Shown here piece by piece: positions 52,035-59,347 of a DNA stretch of 64,000 nt. Position 1 is the stretch's first letter. Each line of letters begins with the position of its first letter. The translations under genes were made by a program, and so were the position numbers. The DNA comes from Candidatus Laterigemmans baculatus (GTDB taxonomy: Bacteria > Planctomycetota > Planctomycetia > Pirellulales > Pirellulaceae), in contig NZ_WRPR01000016.1 of assembly GCF_010367455.1 (NCBI RefSeq), positions 62,001 to 126,000 on the forward strand, written 5' to 3'. The notes below the pieces were generated by a model. It was not told where the DNA came from. It worked only from the letters and a program-made list of their open reading frames with translations, and ran no database searches.

Positions 52035-53414
52035 TTACAGCAATTCGCGGATCGGTTCGCCGTGATCGAGCGCCGGAATGGGGCGGCCGCTGCGGTCGAG
52101 GAAGCTGAGGGTGGGATCGACGCCCAGGACATGGTAGATCGTGGCGTGGATATCGCTCGGCGTCAGCGCGCGATCTTTGGGTGCTTCCCCATTCGCGGTG
52201 GTCGAGCCGACGATCTGGCCTCCTTTAACGCCTCCACCCCCGAGGAGGCAGAACATGGCGTTGCCCCAATGGTCGCGTCCCGGGGTGCCCATGCTCAGCG
52301 GAGCTCCGCCATTGCCTCCGTCATTCATCCGCGGGGTTCGACTGAACTCGCCGCACAAGACGACGAGAACCTTATCCAGCAGGCCGCGATCGCTGAGGTC
52401 CTCGAAGAGTGTCGCCACGGCGCTGTCGACTCTTGGAAGGTAATCCTCCATCCCCTTTTGAAGATCCCAGTGATGGTCCCAGCCTCCGAAATGCACCGTC
52501 ACAAAAGTGGAACCGGCTTCCACGAGACGCCGTGCGAGGAGTGTGCTTTGCCCCCAAGTGTTGCGCCCGTAACGATCGCGGAGTTGCGGTGCCTCCTGAC
52601 TGATATCAAAGGCCTTGCGCCCGCTTTCTCCAACCACCAGTTCGAACGCTTTTTGCTGAAACCGGTCGATCGATTGAATCTCGTTCGACTCGTCATGCAT
52701 CCGTCGCGCGGTATCGAGACGATGGTTCAGACCGCGACGATCCTCGAGCCGATCCACCGTCAACCCGGCCACTGGATCGAGATTGTTTACTTTGAAGTCC
52801 GGGCTATTCGGATCGCCATCGGGCTCAAACGGATTGTGTTCGAGACCGAGGTAGTTTGCACCGAAGTAGCCGGGTCGGAGGCCGATGCTGGCGGCATAAG
52901 GAACTGCGACATAGGCGGGCATGCTGGCGGACCGCGGGCCGCACAGCTTCGTAGCGATCGATCCCACCGACGGGTGCTGGCCATCGGTTGCCGCTCCGCT
53001 CGGGCCGCCGCGTCCGGTCAACATGAAGTGGCCCGCGGTGAAGTGGTCTCCAGCGCCATGGTGCAGAGACCGAACGATCGAAAATTTGTCCGCCACCTTC
53101 GCCTGCCGGGGAAACAACTCGCTGATCTCAATCCCTGGCACATTGGTACGGATGGGACGCCAGATGCCGCGGTATTCCACCGGCGCCTCGGGCTTCATGT
53201 CATACATATCCATGTGTCCGGGGCCGCCGTCGAGCCAGATGAGAATCACCGAAGTGTCTTTGCGGCCGGCTCCCAGTGCCTGAGATTCCTCCTTGGCGCG
53301 CAGCACGTCGGCCAGACCCACCGAGGCCATTCCGGCGACCCCGCACTGGACAAAGCTGCGTCGGGAGATGCCGTCGCAGTACCGTTTTGTGCTTCCCGCT
53401 GCGACTCGAAACAT
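52035..53414 (-). CDS. DUF1501 twin-arginine secreted protein
   Basis: A 459-residue protein with a twin-arginine leader (SRRSFVQCGVAGMASVGLAD) and the DUF1501 body: LIWLDGGPGHMDMYDMKPEA, SLHHGAGDHFTAGHFMLTG, SIGLRPGYFGANYL and LVVLCGEFSRTPRMND. DUF1501 belongs to the alkaline-phosphatase-like superfamily and is greatly expanded in planctomycetes, often beside DUF1549/DUF1553 cytochrome-linked genes; none is present here. The reaction is unknown. It may head the leftward catabolic unit. Confidence 0.93.
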   Translation of the reverse strand: MFRVAAGSTKRYCDGISRRSFVQCGVAGMASVGLADVLRAKEESQALGAGRKDTSVILIWLDGGPGHMDMYDMKPEAPVEYRGIWRPIRTNVPGIEISELFPRQAKVADKFSIVRSLHHGAGDHFTAGHFMLTGRGGPSGAATDGQHPSVGSIATKLCGPRSASMPAYVAVPYAASIGLRPGYFGANYLGLEHNPFEPDGDPNSPDFKVNNLDPVAGLTVDRLEDRRGLNHRLDTARRMHDESNEIQSIDRFQQKAFELVVGESGRKAFDISQEAPQLRDRYGRNTWGQSTLLARRLVEAGSTFVTVHFGGWDHHWDLQKGMEDYLPRVDSAVATLFEDLSDRGLLDKVLVVLCGEFSRTPRMNDGGNGGAPLSMGTPGRDHWGNAMFCLLGGGGVKGGQIVGSTTANGEAPKDRALTPSDIHATIYHVLGVDPTLSFLDRSGRPIPALDHGEPIRELL

Positions 53415-53774
53415 CGTTGCTCTCCCGGCTCAGGCAAGGTTCCAGAAGCTTCCGCCGCGCACGGGACGCGGCGCCATCCAAATCGAGCTCGTGGGGGTTT
53501 TACCGCGACACCGCCTCGATGTCTTGCATTATAGGGAGGGGCGGCTAGAGGACGCGAGAAATTTGGTTGGGCAGCGAACTCAGTCGATGCCTGTCCAATA
53601 TGGACAACCATGCACTGGGCGATGCAGCTTTCACGGCGGGGCAGGGTCTACCCGCGGCAGGTTTGATAGCGGCTCTCTCGGTGCGTTACACTCGGGGCCG
53701 TCTGGACCGTTGCCCGCGGGTTCCCCTGTCCAGTATTGCTGTTTTGTTTTCAACCGCTGTCGAGGAGTCGCACC

Positions 53775-54644
53775 ATGAATCGTCTGGAACATCGTTGGGG
53801 ACTGAGCTTTGTTTGTGCGGCCACGCTATGGGTGGCGCTGCCTATATCAGGCAGCGCAGCCGAGCCGACTCGCTATCTGCGGTTCGAGAAAGAAGCCAAG
53901 GTTGCTTACGGGATCCTTGAGGGGGAGCGAGTCCGTGAGATCGAAGGAGATTTGTTTGGCGAGTGGGAGCCGACCGAAACGGTCTATCCGTTGAGCGAGA
54001 TCAAGATCCTCACGCCGACCGAACCGAAGCAAGTCTTGGCGCTGGCCGGTAACTATCGCAGCCATCTCGGACAGGAAGAGATCCCGCCGAAACTGCGGAT
54101 CCCTCAGCCGTTCTACAAGAGCCTCTCCTCGCTGGTCGGCCAGGGCGAGGCGATCGAGATTCCCAAGGATGCGAAAACGGTCCACTATGAAGCGGAGCTC
54201 GTGATCGTCATTGGCAAGACATGCCGCAACGTCTCGAAGGAGCAGGCGATGGATTACGTTTTTGGCGTGACGGCGGGCAACGACATCAGCGAGCGGATCT
54301 GGCAGAACGACGAAGAAGTCAAAGACGTCCAGTGGTGGCGAGCCAAGGGGGCCGACACGTTTGGCCCAGTGGGACCTTATATTGCCACGGGGCTCGATTA
54401 TGGAAATCTGATGATGCGGTTGCGGCTCAACGGCGAAGTGAAGCAGGAGGAGTCGACCGATCACTTGATTCATGACATCCCAGCGACCGTCAGCTTTATC
54501 AGCCAGTACGTCACGCTCCATCCGGGAGATCTGATATTCACAGGGACGCCGGGAGAGACTTCGGAGATCCAGCCGGGAGACGTGGTCGAAGTCGAGTTGG
54601 AAGGCGTGGGCGTGCTGCGGAATCCGGTCAAGGCAGAGGAGTAA
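53775..54644 (+). CDS. Fumarylacetoacetate hydrolase-family protein with a signal peptide
   Basis: A 289-residue protein from the ATG at 53775 (GAGG upstream). A clear signal peptide (about 1-29, ending GSAAEP) comes before the FAH fold, which is normally cytoplasmic. The core shows LALAGNYRSHLGQEEIPPKL, the metal-ligand pair Glu139-x-Glu141 in HYEAELVIVIGK, DYVFGVTAGNDISERIWQ and GDLIFTGTPGETSEIQPGD. Members cleave carbon-carbon bonds in diketo or oxo acids or isomerise them. Acting outside the cytoplasm would be unusual. It is convergent with the hybrid kinase. Confidence 0.9.
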   Translation: MNRLEHRWGLSFVCAATLWVALPISGSAAEPTRYLRFEKEAKVAYGILEGERVREIEGDLFGEWEPTETVYPLSEIKILTPTEPKQVLALAGNYRSHLGQEEIPPKLRIPQPFYKSLSSLVGQGEAIEIPKDAKTVHYEAELVIVIGKTCRNVSKEQAMDYVFGVTAGNDISERIWQNDEEVKDVQWWRAKGADTFGPVGPYIATGLDYGNLMMRLRLNGEVKQEESTDHLIHDIPATVSFISQYVTLHPGDLIFTGTPGETSEIQPGDVVEVELEGVGVLRNPVKAEE

Positions 54645-54674
54645 TTTTGGGCTGCAACGCTCCGCACTGACCCG

Positions 54675-57488
54675 CTAGGCGGTGTGCGTGCACAGGCCGG
54701 CGAGCAGTTTTTCGATCTCCGCGGGTTCGACCGGTTTGACCAAGTGAAGGTCGAAACCCGCTGCCTGCGATTTGCGGCGGTCTTCCTCCTGCCCCCAACC
54801 GGTCAGGGCAACGATCTTGACGCTCTTCCCCCAGGGGGAGCGGCGAATCTGCTGAGCCGCGTCGTAGCCATTGAGTTTCGGCATGCCGATGTCGAGCAGG
54901 ATCAAGTCGGGGCGGAAGTCGGCGGCCGCTTCGACGCCAGCCTGGCCGTCATGGGCGACGCGGACCACGTTTCCCATCCGCTTGAGCATCATTGTCAGAC
55001 TGGTGGCGGCGTCGCGATTGTCGTCGACGACCAGGATGCGGCGGTTGCTCGCACGCGGCGCGGCGTCGGCGGCCGTGGAGGCTGGAGTCGAATGCTGCAC
55101 AACCGAGAGCACCAGGGGGAGGCGGATGATAAACTCGCTTCCCTTGCCGTGCCCTTCGCTTTGCGCCGCAATCGAGCCGCCGTGCATTTCCACGAGGCGT
55201 TTGACGATCGCGAGCCCGACTCCCAGTCCCCCTTGCGCCTTTTCGAGCGAGCGATCGACCTGGATGAACATGTCGAAAACACGCGGGAGCATCGGCTCGG
55301 GAATGCCGATCCCTTGATCCCTGACCCGGATCAGAGCCTCGGCTCCCTCCCGCTCGACCGTCAGCTCGATCGAGCTTCCAGGGTCGCTGTATTTCACGGC
55401 GTTCATCAGCAGATTGCAGATGACCTGCGCGAGACGCGTTTCGTCGGCGTCGACCAAGAGCGGGTCGTCCGGCAGGTTCACCGTGAGTTCCTGCCCCTGT
55501 TCGCTAATCGCTTGGCCGACGATCTCCAGCGCGTGTTCGACAGCTTGGGCAATCGGAATCCGTTGCCTCTGCAGGTGCAGCTTGCCGCGACTGATCCGGC
55601 TCATATCGAGCAGGTCATCGACTAAGCGGACAAGATGTTGCAGCTGTCGCTCCATGAGAGTGCGAACTTCGCTGAGCACATCGGGGTCGTCGCCCGAGAG
55701 CTGGAGGACTTGCAGCCCGTTTCGCAGCGGGGCCAGCGGATTGCGAAGTTCGTGAGCGAGCAGTGCCAGGAACTCGTTTTTGCGGCGTTCTTCCTCTTTG
55801 CGGCCAGTGATGTCGCGGGCGATTTTGGAGGCTCCGATGATCCTGCCCTCCGCGTCTTTCACGGGGGAGATCGTGAGCGAAACATCGACGCGGCTGCCGT
55901 CCCTGCGGACGCGCTGCGTTTCAAAATGTTCGATGTACTCACCCCGTGCGACCCGCTCGGTGATCGTGGGTGACTCCTCGGGATGGTCGTCCGGCACGAG
56001 GATCGAAAGCGGTTTGCCGACGATTTCCTCAGTCGCGTAGCCGTAGAGTTGCTCGGCGCCCCGGTTCCAGCTGGCGATTCGGCCATCGAGGGTTTGACCG
56101 ATGATCGCGTCGTCGGAGGATTCGACGATCGCAGCCAGGTAGAGCTGGGTCTCCCTCGCCCGTCGGGTCTCGGAGACATCGCGGAAGACCAGCACGGCGC
56201 CGCTAATCTCTCCTCCCTTTCCACGAATGGGTGCGGCGGAGTCTTCGATGGGAACCTCGCGACCATCCTTGGTCACCAGCGCCGTGTGGTTGGCCAGTTC
56301 CACCACGCGATTTTCGCGGAACACCGTGTCGACTGGATTGGGAACCGATTTCCGCGAGTCTTCATTGATCGTGCGAAAGACCGCCTCCAGCGGTTTGCCA
56401 ATCGCATCGTCCTCGGACCAGCCGGTCAGCGAGACCGCCACGGGATTGAGGAACGTGATCCGTCCGTGCTGATCGGTGACGACGACGCCATCACCGATGC
56501 TTGAGAGGGTCACGTAGAGCTGTTCCCGCTGCTGTTCGATTTGCACCGCGGCTTTCTCCGCCGCTTTCCGCGCAGCCTCTTCTTCGTGGAGCTTGCGGGA
56601 CCGCTCCTCGGCCGCGCGGCGCTCGGTCAGATCGCGCGTGACTTTGGCGAATCCCAGCAATTGGCCTTCGTCGTCCCGCACCGCGGTGATCGTGACGCCC
56701 GCCCAGAACTGCGAACCATCCCGCCGCACCCGCCATCCTTCGTCCTCGACACGTCCCACCGCCGTGGCTTGGCGGAGGTTCTTCTCGGGCCAGCCCCGTT
56801 CGATCGCTTCGGGCGGGTAGAAGAGGGAGAAGTGTTCACCGATGATCGCCGCCGCCGAATACCCTTTGAGTCGCTCGGCTCCATTATTCCAGGTGGTGAC
56901 CCGCCCTTCGGGATCGAGCATGTAGATTGCGTAGTCCTGGACGCCATCGACGAGCAGGCGAAAGCGTGCTTCGCTCAATCGAAGTTTCTCTTCGTTGTGC
57001 TTGCGAAGCGTCAGGTCGCGGGTGATCTTCAGGAAGCCGGTAACCTCGCCCGCATCGTCGCGAAGCGCCGTGATCACCACGCTGGCCCAGAACTTCGAAC
57101 CGTCCTGGCGGATCCGCCACCCTTCGTCCTCAAAACGCCCCGCCGACGCGGCGACCTTCAGCTCGTGCTGAGGCCAGCCGGCGGCGATCGATTCGGCGGG
57201 GTAAAAACGCGAAAAATGCTCCCCGAGAATCTCTTCGGCTCGGTAGCTCTTGAGCAACTCCGCTCCCGTGTTCCAAGTCTGCACGTTCCCGTCGCGATCG
57301 AGCAGAAAGATGGCATAGTCGCGGACGCCGGCGACCACCTTGGCGAACTGGGCTTTGTTCTCCAGCAAATTCGCTCCGCTGGCCTCGACTCGCCGCGATG
57401 CAGCGGCCCCGCCAGCGGCCGGCTCCGGCGCAGGGCTAGCGGGGGCGGCGCGTGGCTCGCGGCGAAAGCGTCTCAAAAATTCAAGCAT
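54675..57488 (-). CDS. Hybrid sensor histidine kinase with four PAS domains
   Basis: A 937-residue protein from the ATG at 57488; upstream in-frame codons are not convincing. After an Ala/Pro-rich start (about 10-40) come four PAS domains: two nearly identical ones (VAGVRDYAIFLLDRDGNVQT and VDGVQDYAIYMLDPEGRVTT), each with GWRIRQDGSKFWA-type cores, then a third (SIGDGVVVTDQHGRITFLN) and a fourth (SSDDAIIGQTLDGRIASWNR). HisKA (LLAHELRNPLAPLRNGLQVL), HATPase and a receiver (ILLDIGMPKLNGYDAAQQI) follow. No membrane helices are seen. The tandem PAS copies suggest internal duplication. A long hairpin lies in its leader (57561-57638). Confidence 0.93.
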   Translation of the reverse strand: MLEFLRRFRREPRAAPASPAPEPAAGGAAASRRVEASGANLLENKAQFAKVVAGVRDYAIFLLDRDGNVQTWNTGAELLKSYRAEEILGEHFSRFYPAESIAAGWPQHELKVAASAGRFEDEGWRIRQDGSKFWASVVITALRDDAGEVTGFLKITRDLTLRKHNEEKLRLSEARFRLLVDGVQDYAIYMLDPEGRVTTWNNGAERLKGYSAAAIIGEHFSLFYPPEAIERGWPEKNLRQATAVGRVEDEGWRVRRDGSQFWAGVTITAVRDDEGQLLGFAKVTRDLTERRAAEERSRKLHEEEAARKAAEKAAVQIEQQREQLYVTLSSIGDGVVVTDQHGRITFLNPVAVSLTGWSEDDAIGKPLEAVFRTINEDSRKSVPNPVDTVFRENRVVELANHTALVTKDGREVPIEDSAAPIRGKGGEISGAVLVFRDVSETRRARETQLYLAAIVESSDDAIIGQTLDGRIASWNRGAEQLYGYATEEIVGKPLSILVPDDHPEESPTITERVARGEYIEHFETQRVRRDGSRVDVSLTISPVKDAEGRIIGASKIARDITGRKEEERRKNEFLALLAHELRNPLAPLRNGLQVLQLSGDDPDVLSEVRTLMERQLQHLVRLVDDLLDMSRISRGKLHLQRQRIPIAQAVEHALEIVGQAISEQGQELTVNLPDDPLLVDADETRLAQVICNLLMNAVKYSDPGSSIELTVEREGAEALIRVRDQGIGIPEPMLPRVFDMFIQVDRSLEKAQGGLGVGLAIVKRLVEMHGGSIAAQSEGHGKGSEFIIRLPLVLSVVQHSTPASTAADAAPRASNRRILVVDDNRDAATSLTMMLKRMGNVVRVAHDGQAGVEAAADFRPDLILLDIGMPKLNGYDAAQQIRRSPWGKSVKIVALTGWGQEEDRRKSQAAGFDLHLVKPVEPAEIEKLLAGLCTHTA

Positions 57489-57560
57489 GGGTCCCAATTT
57501 CCCTTGGCAACCGGTGCCCTTGCTCCTCCAAGGCCACGCATTCCCCAAAGCTCCGATTCT

Positions 57561-57638
57561 CCATCAGCCGCCACGCGCCAGCGTCCGGTTTTTTGCATCT
57601 CCCCAGGAACCGGGCGCTGGGCCCGTGGCGGCTGATGG
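57561..57638. other. Long imperfect hairpin upstream of the four-PAS kinase
   Basis: Arms 57561-57575 and 57624-57638 pair perfectly over 15 bases. After a small internal loop, 57578-57583 pairs with 57615-57620 and 57585-57590 with 57608-57613, leaving a 17-base loop. The stem of about 27 pairs starts 73 bases upstream of the kinase ATG. It could be a leader structure, a terminator of an unseen transcript or a small mobile-element relic. It is not a typical integron attC site because the conserved end boxes are absent. Confidence 0.75.
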
Positions 57639-58102
57639 GCGACCGCACGAATCATCCCGGCTCGGGCTTCCCCTCTCAGTTCTGCGCCCGACCGGCGAGC
57701 TCACAGTGGAAAAGGCGGTCAGGCTCATGCAATCCCCGTGCCAACAGCTGGGGTCCGGAGCGTTTTTTGGCTGAAGGCCCGTTGGACGAGCGGCCGCGAC
57801 GGCGGCAGGTACCAGTCTCACCGGATCGCGCGGTCGTGCAACCAGGGACCCCCTCCGCGGACACCACGGTCGCCCGCTCTTTCGGAACCTCTCGCACCGC
57901 AGCCGTCCGCCGCACCAGGAATTTGGGCTGGGATGGGGAGTTTTCAGAGCTGGAGCGTGGAGCAATCGATACACGAGGCGGCGGCTGAATAAACGTCAAG
58001 GATCGCCGGAGAGGCAAGAAATTCTGGTCTTCCGCAAGCCATTTTTTCCGCATTGCGGCGGTGATCGGGAATGTTTCTCTAGGCCCGAGCAAAAAACCCT
58101 GA
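57639..58102. other. Intergenic region with no clear gene
   Basis: Between the hairpin and the repeat cluster I see no convincing coding sequence on either strand: the open frames lack family features and typical starts. It probably contains the promoter of the leftward kinase. Confidence 0.5.
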
Positions 58103-58203
58103 GCCGACGGCGCGAGCCGCGGGTACTGGGGCGGAAACATCGGGCTGGCGAAGGCCCGAGGCTAGCGCCTGCGGCTCACCCGAGGCTAGCGCCTGCGGCT
58201 CAG
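58103..58203. repeat. REP-like repeat units in inverted arrangement
   Basis: One unit in the first orientation (58103-58124, with CGCGAG in place of CGCTAG) is followed by two units in the opposite orientation (starting at 58157 and 58181; GAGGCTAGCGCCTGCGGCTC). The opposed units can pair into a hairpin. They lie before the small secreted protein gene. Confidence 0.88.
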
Positions 58204-58330
58204 ATGAGGGAAATCGTCCGATTTTCTCACGGAGTCTGTCGGCTCGGCGGAAAGCCGGAGGGTCTTCAATCATCACTCCACACCGGCCACCTCTCAAACA
58301 GGGGCCTATACCCTGAACGGAACTTTCCCA

Positions 58331-58585
58331 ATGAAGAATCTTGTGATCGCGATTGGTGCCACGGCCATGCTTGCTGTCGCTGGAACCGCTTGTGCGCAGC
58401 CGCCGACGGTGGCCGCGGCTGCTCCGGGCGTCGTCGTCGAGGGGGCTCCGGTCATCTCAGGCGAGCAATTCATCCAGCCCCGACGTCAGGTCCAGAGCTC
58501 GCGTCCGGCCAGCCTCTGGAGCAACCTGATGGAGCTCGAGCGGCGGAAGAACGCGTGGCTCAAGCGGACCTTCCTCGGCCGCTAA
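58331..58585 (+). CDS. Small secreted protein of unknown function
   Basis: An 84-residue protein with a clear signal peptide (about 1-22, ending ACAQ), an Ala/Val-rich mature start and a conserved-looking amphipathic end, NLMELERRKNAWLKRTFLGR. I recall similar short proteins with this ELERRKNAWL end in planctomycetes, but no function. It has no strong Shine-Dalgarno sequence. It lies 177 bases before the heme oxygenase gene on the same strand. Confidence 0.75.
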   Translation: MKNLVIAIGATAMLAVAGTACAQPPTVAAAAPGVVVEGAPVISGEQFIQPRRQVQSSRPASLWSNLMELERRKNAWLKRTFLGR

Positions 58586-58762
58586 GCGACCGTCACCGCT
58601 AAGCGATCAGCCACCGGGCCCACGCGTGGCCTGGCGGCTGGTCGCGCGCCCGCTCCGGGGGGACTCGGTGAGGGCAGCGGGGATGTGTTTGACAACCTTT
58701 CGGGGGCGTCTTACAACGGATCGAGAACCTTTGGCCGTGAGGGGCGGGTACGGATCCGAAGC

Positions 58763-59347
58763 ATGATTCTTTCTTCACTGCGGGAACGCACACGCTCGCA
58801 ACACGAGCAGATCGAGCAGACGGTGAACCTGTTCGGCCACTGGGAATCGGTCGAAAGGTACGGCGGGCTGCTGGCCCGGTTCTACGGCTTTTACGCGCCG
58901 CTCGAACGGCGGCTGGGACAGGTTCCCGATTGTGGGGCGATCGGTCTCGATCTGGTCGAGCGGGTGAAGACTCCCTTCCTCTATCAAGATCTGCTCGCGC
59001 TGGGATTTGACTCCGCCCGTGTCGAGCAGTTGCCCGAGTGCGTGCAACTGCCGCGGGTGGGCGACATGGCCACAGTCCTCGGCTGCCTGTACGTGCTCGA
59101 GGGAGCGACGCTCGGCGGCCAAGTCCTCCGTCGCGAGATCGAGCGGCGGCATGGACTCGACACCGAGTCGGGCTGTCGGTTCTTCGCCAGCTACCGCGAG
59201 CGGGTGGGCGAGCGGTGGATGGAATTTTGCAAAGTCCTCTCGCACTACGCGTCGGAGAATCCCGACGCGCAGGAGGCAATCGTCTCGGCCGCGGTCGACA
59301 CGTTCTGTACATTCGACCGCTGGATCGTCGGAGGAAAGGCATGCTGA
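58763..59347 (+). CDS. bphO: Biliverdin-producing heme oxygenase
   Basis: A 194-residue heme oxygenase from the ATG at 58763 that opens heme to biliverdin, iron and CO. The proximal heme ligand is His14 in RTRSQHEQIEQ. The distal helix has the flexible Gly-rich run GCLYVLEGATLGGQVLRREI. The short length and lack of a membrane anchor match the bacterial phytochrome-linked type. Its stop codon overlaps the ATG of the phytochrome gene by seven bases, so chromophore and apoprotein synthesis are coupled. An electron donor gene is not nearby. Confidence 0.95.
   Translation: MILSSLRERTRSQHEQIEQTVNLFGHWESVERYGGLLARFYGFYAPLERRLGQVPDCGAIGLDLVERVKTPFLYQDLLALGFDSARVEQLPECVQLPRVGDMATVLGCLYVLEGATLGGQVLRREIERRHGLDTESGCRFFASYRERVGERWMEFCKVLSHYASENPDAQEAIVSAAVDTFCTFDRWIVGGKAC

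Noticed and set aside
57561-57638. Possible integron attC site
   Set aside because: Size and imperfect stem are suggestive, but the conserved end boxes (GTTRRRY and RYYYAAC) are missing and there is no integrase.
59038-59340. In-frame upstream extension of the phytochrome gene
   Set aside because: It overlaps the heme oxygenase gene, reads as Arg-rich shadow sequence, and the ATG at 59341 places the chromophore Cys at the expected position 21.
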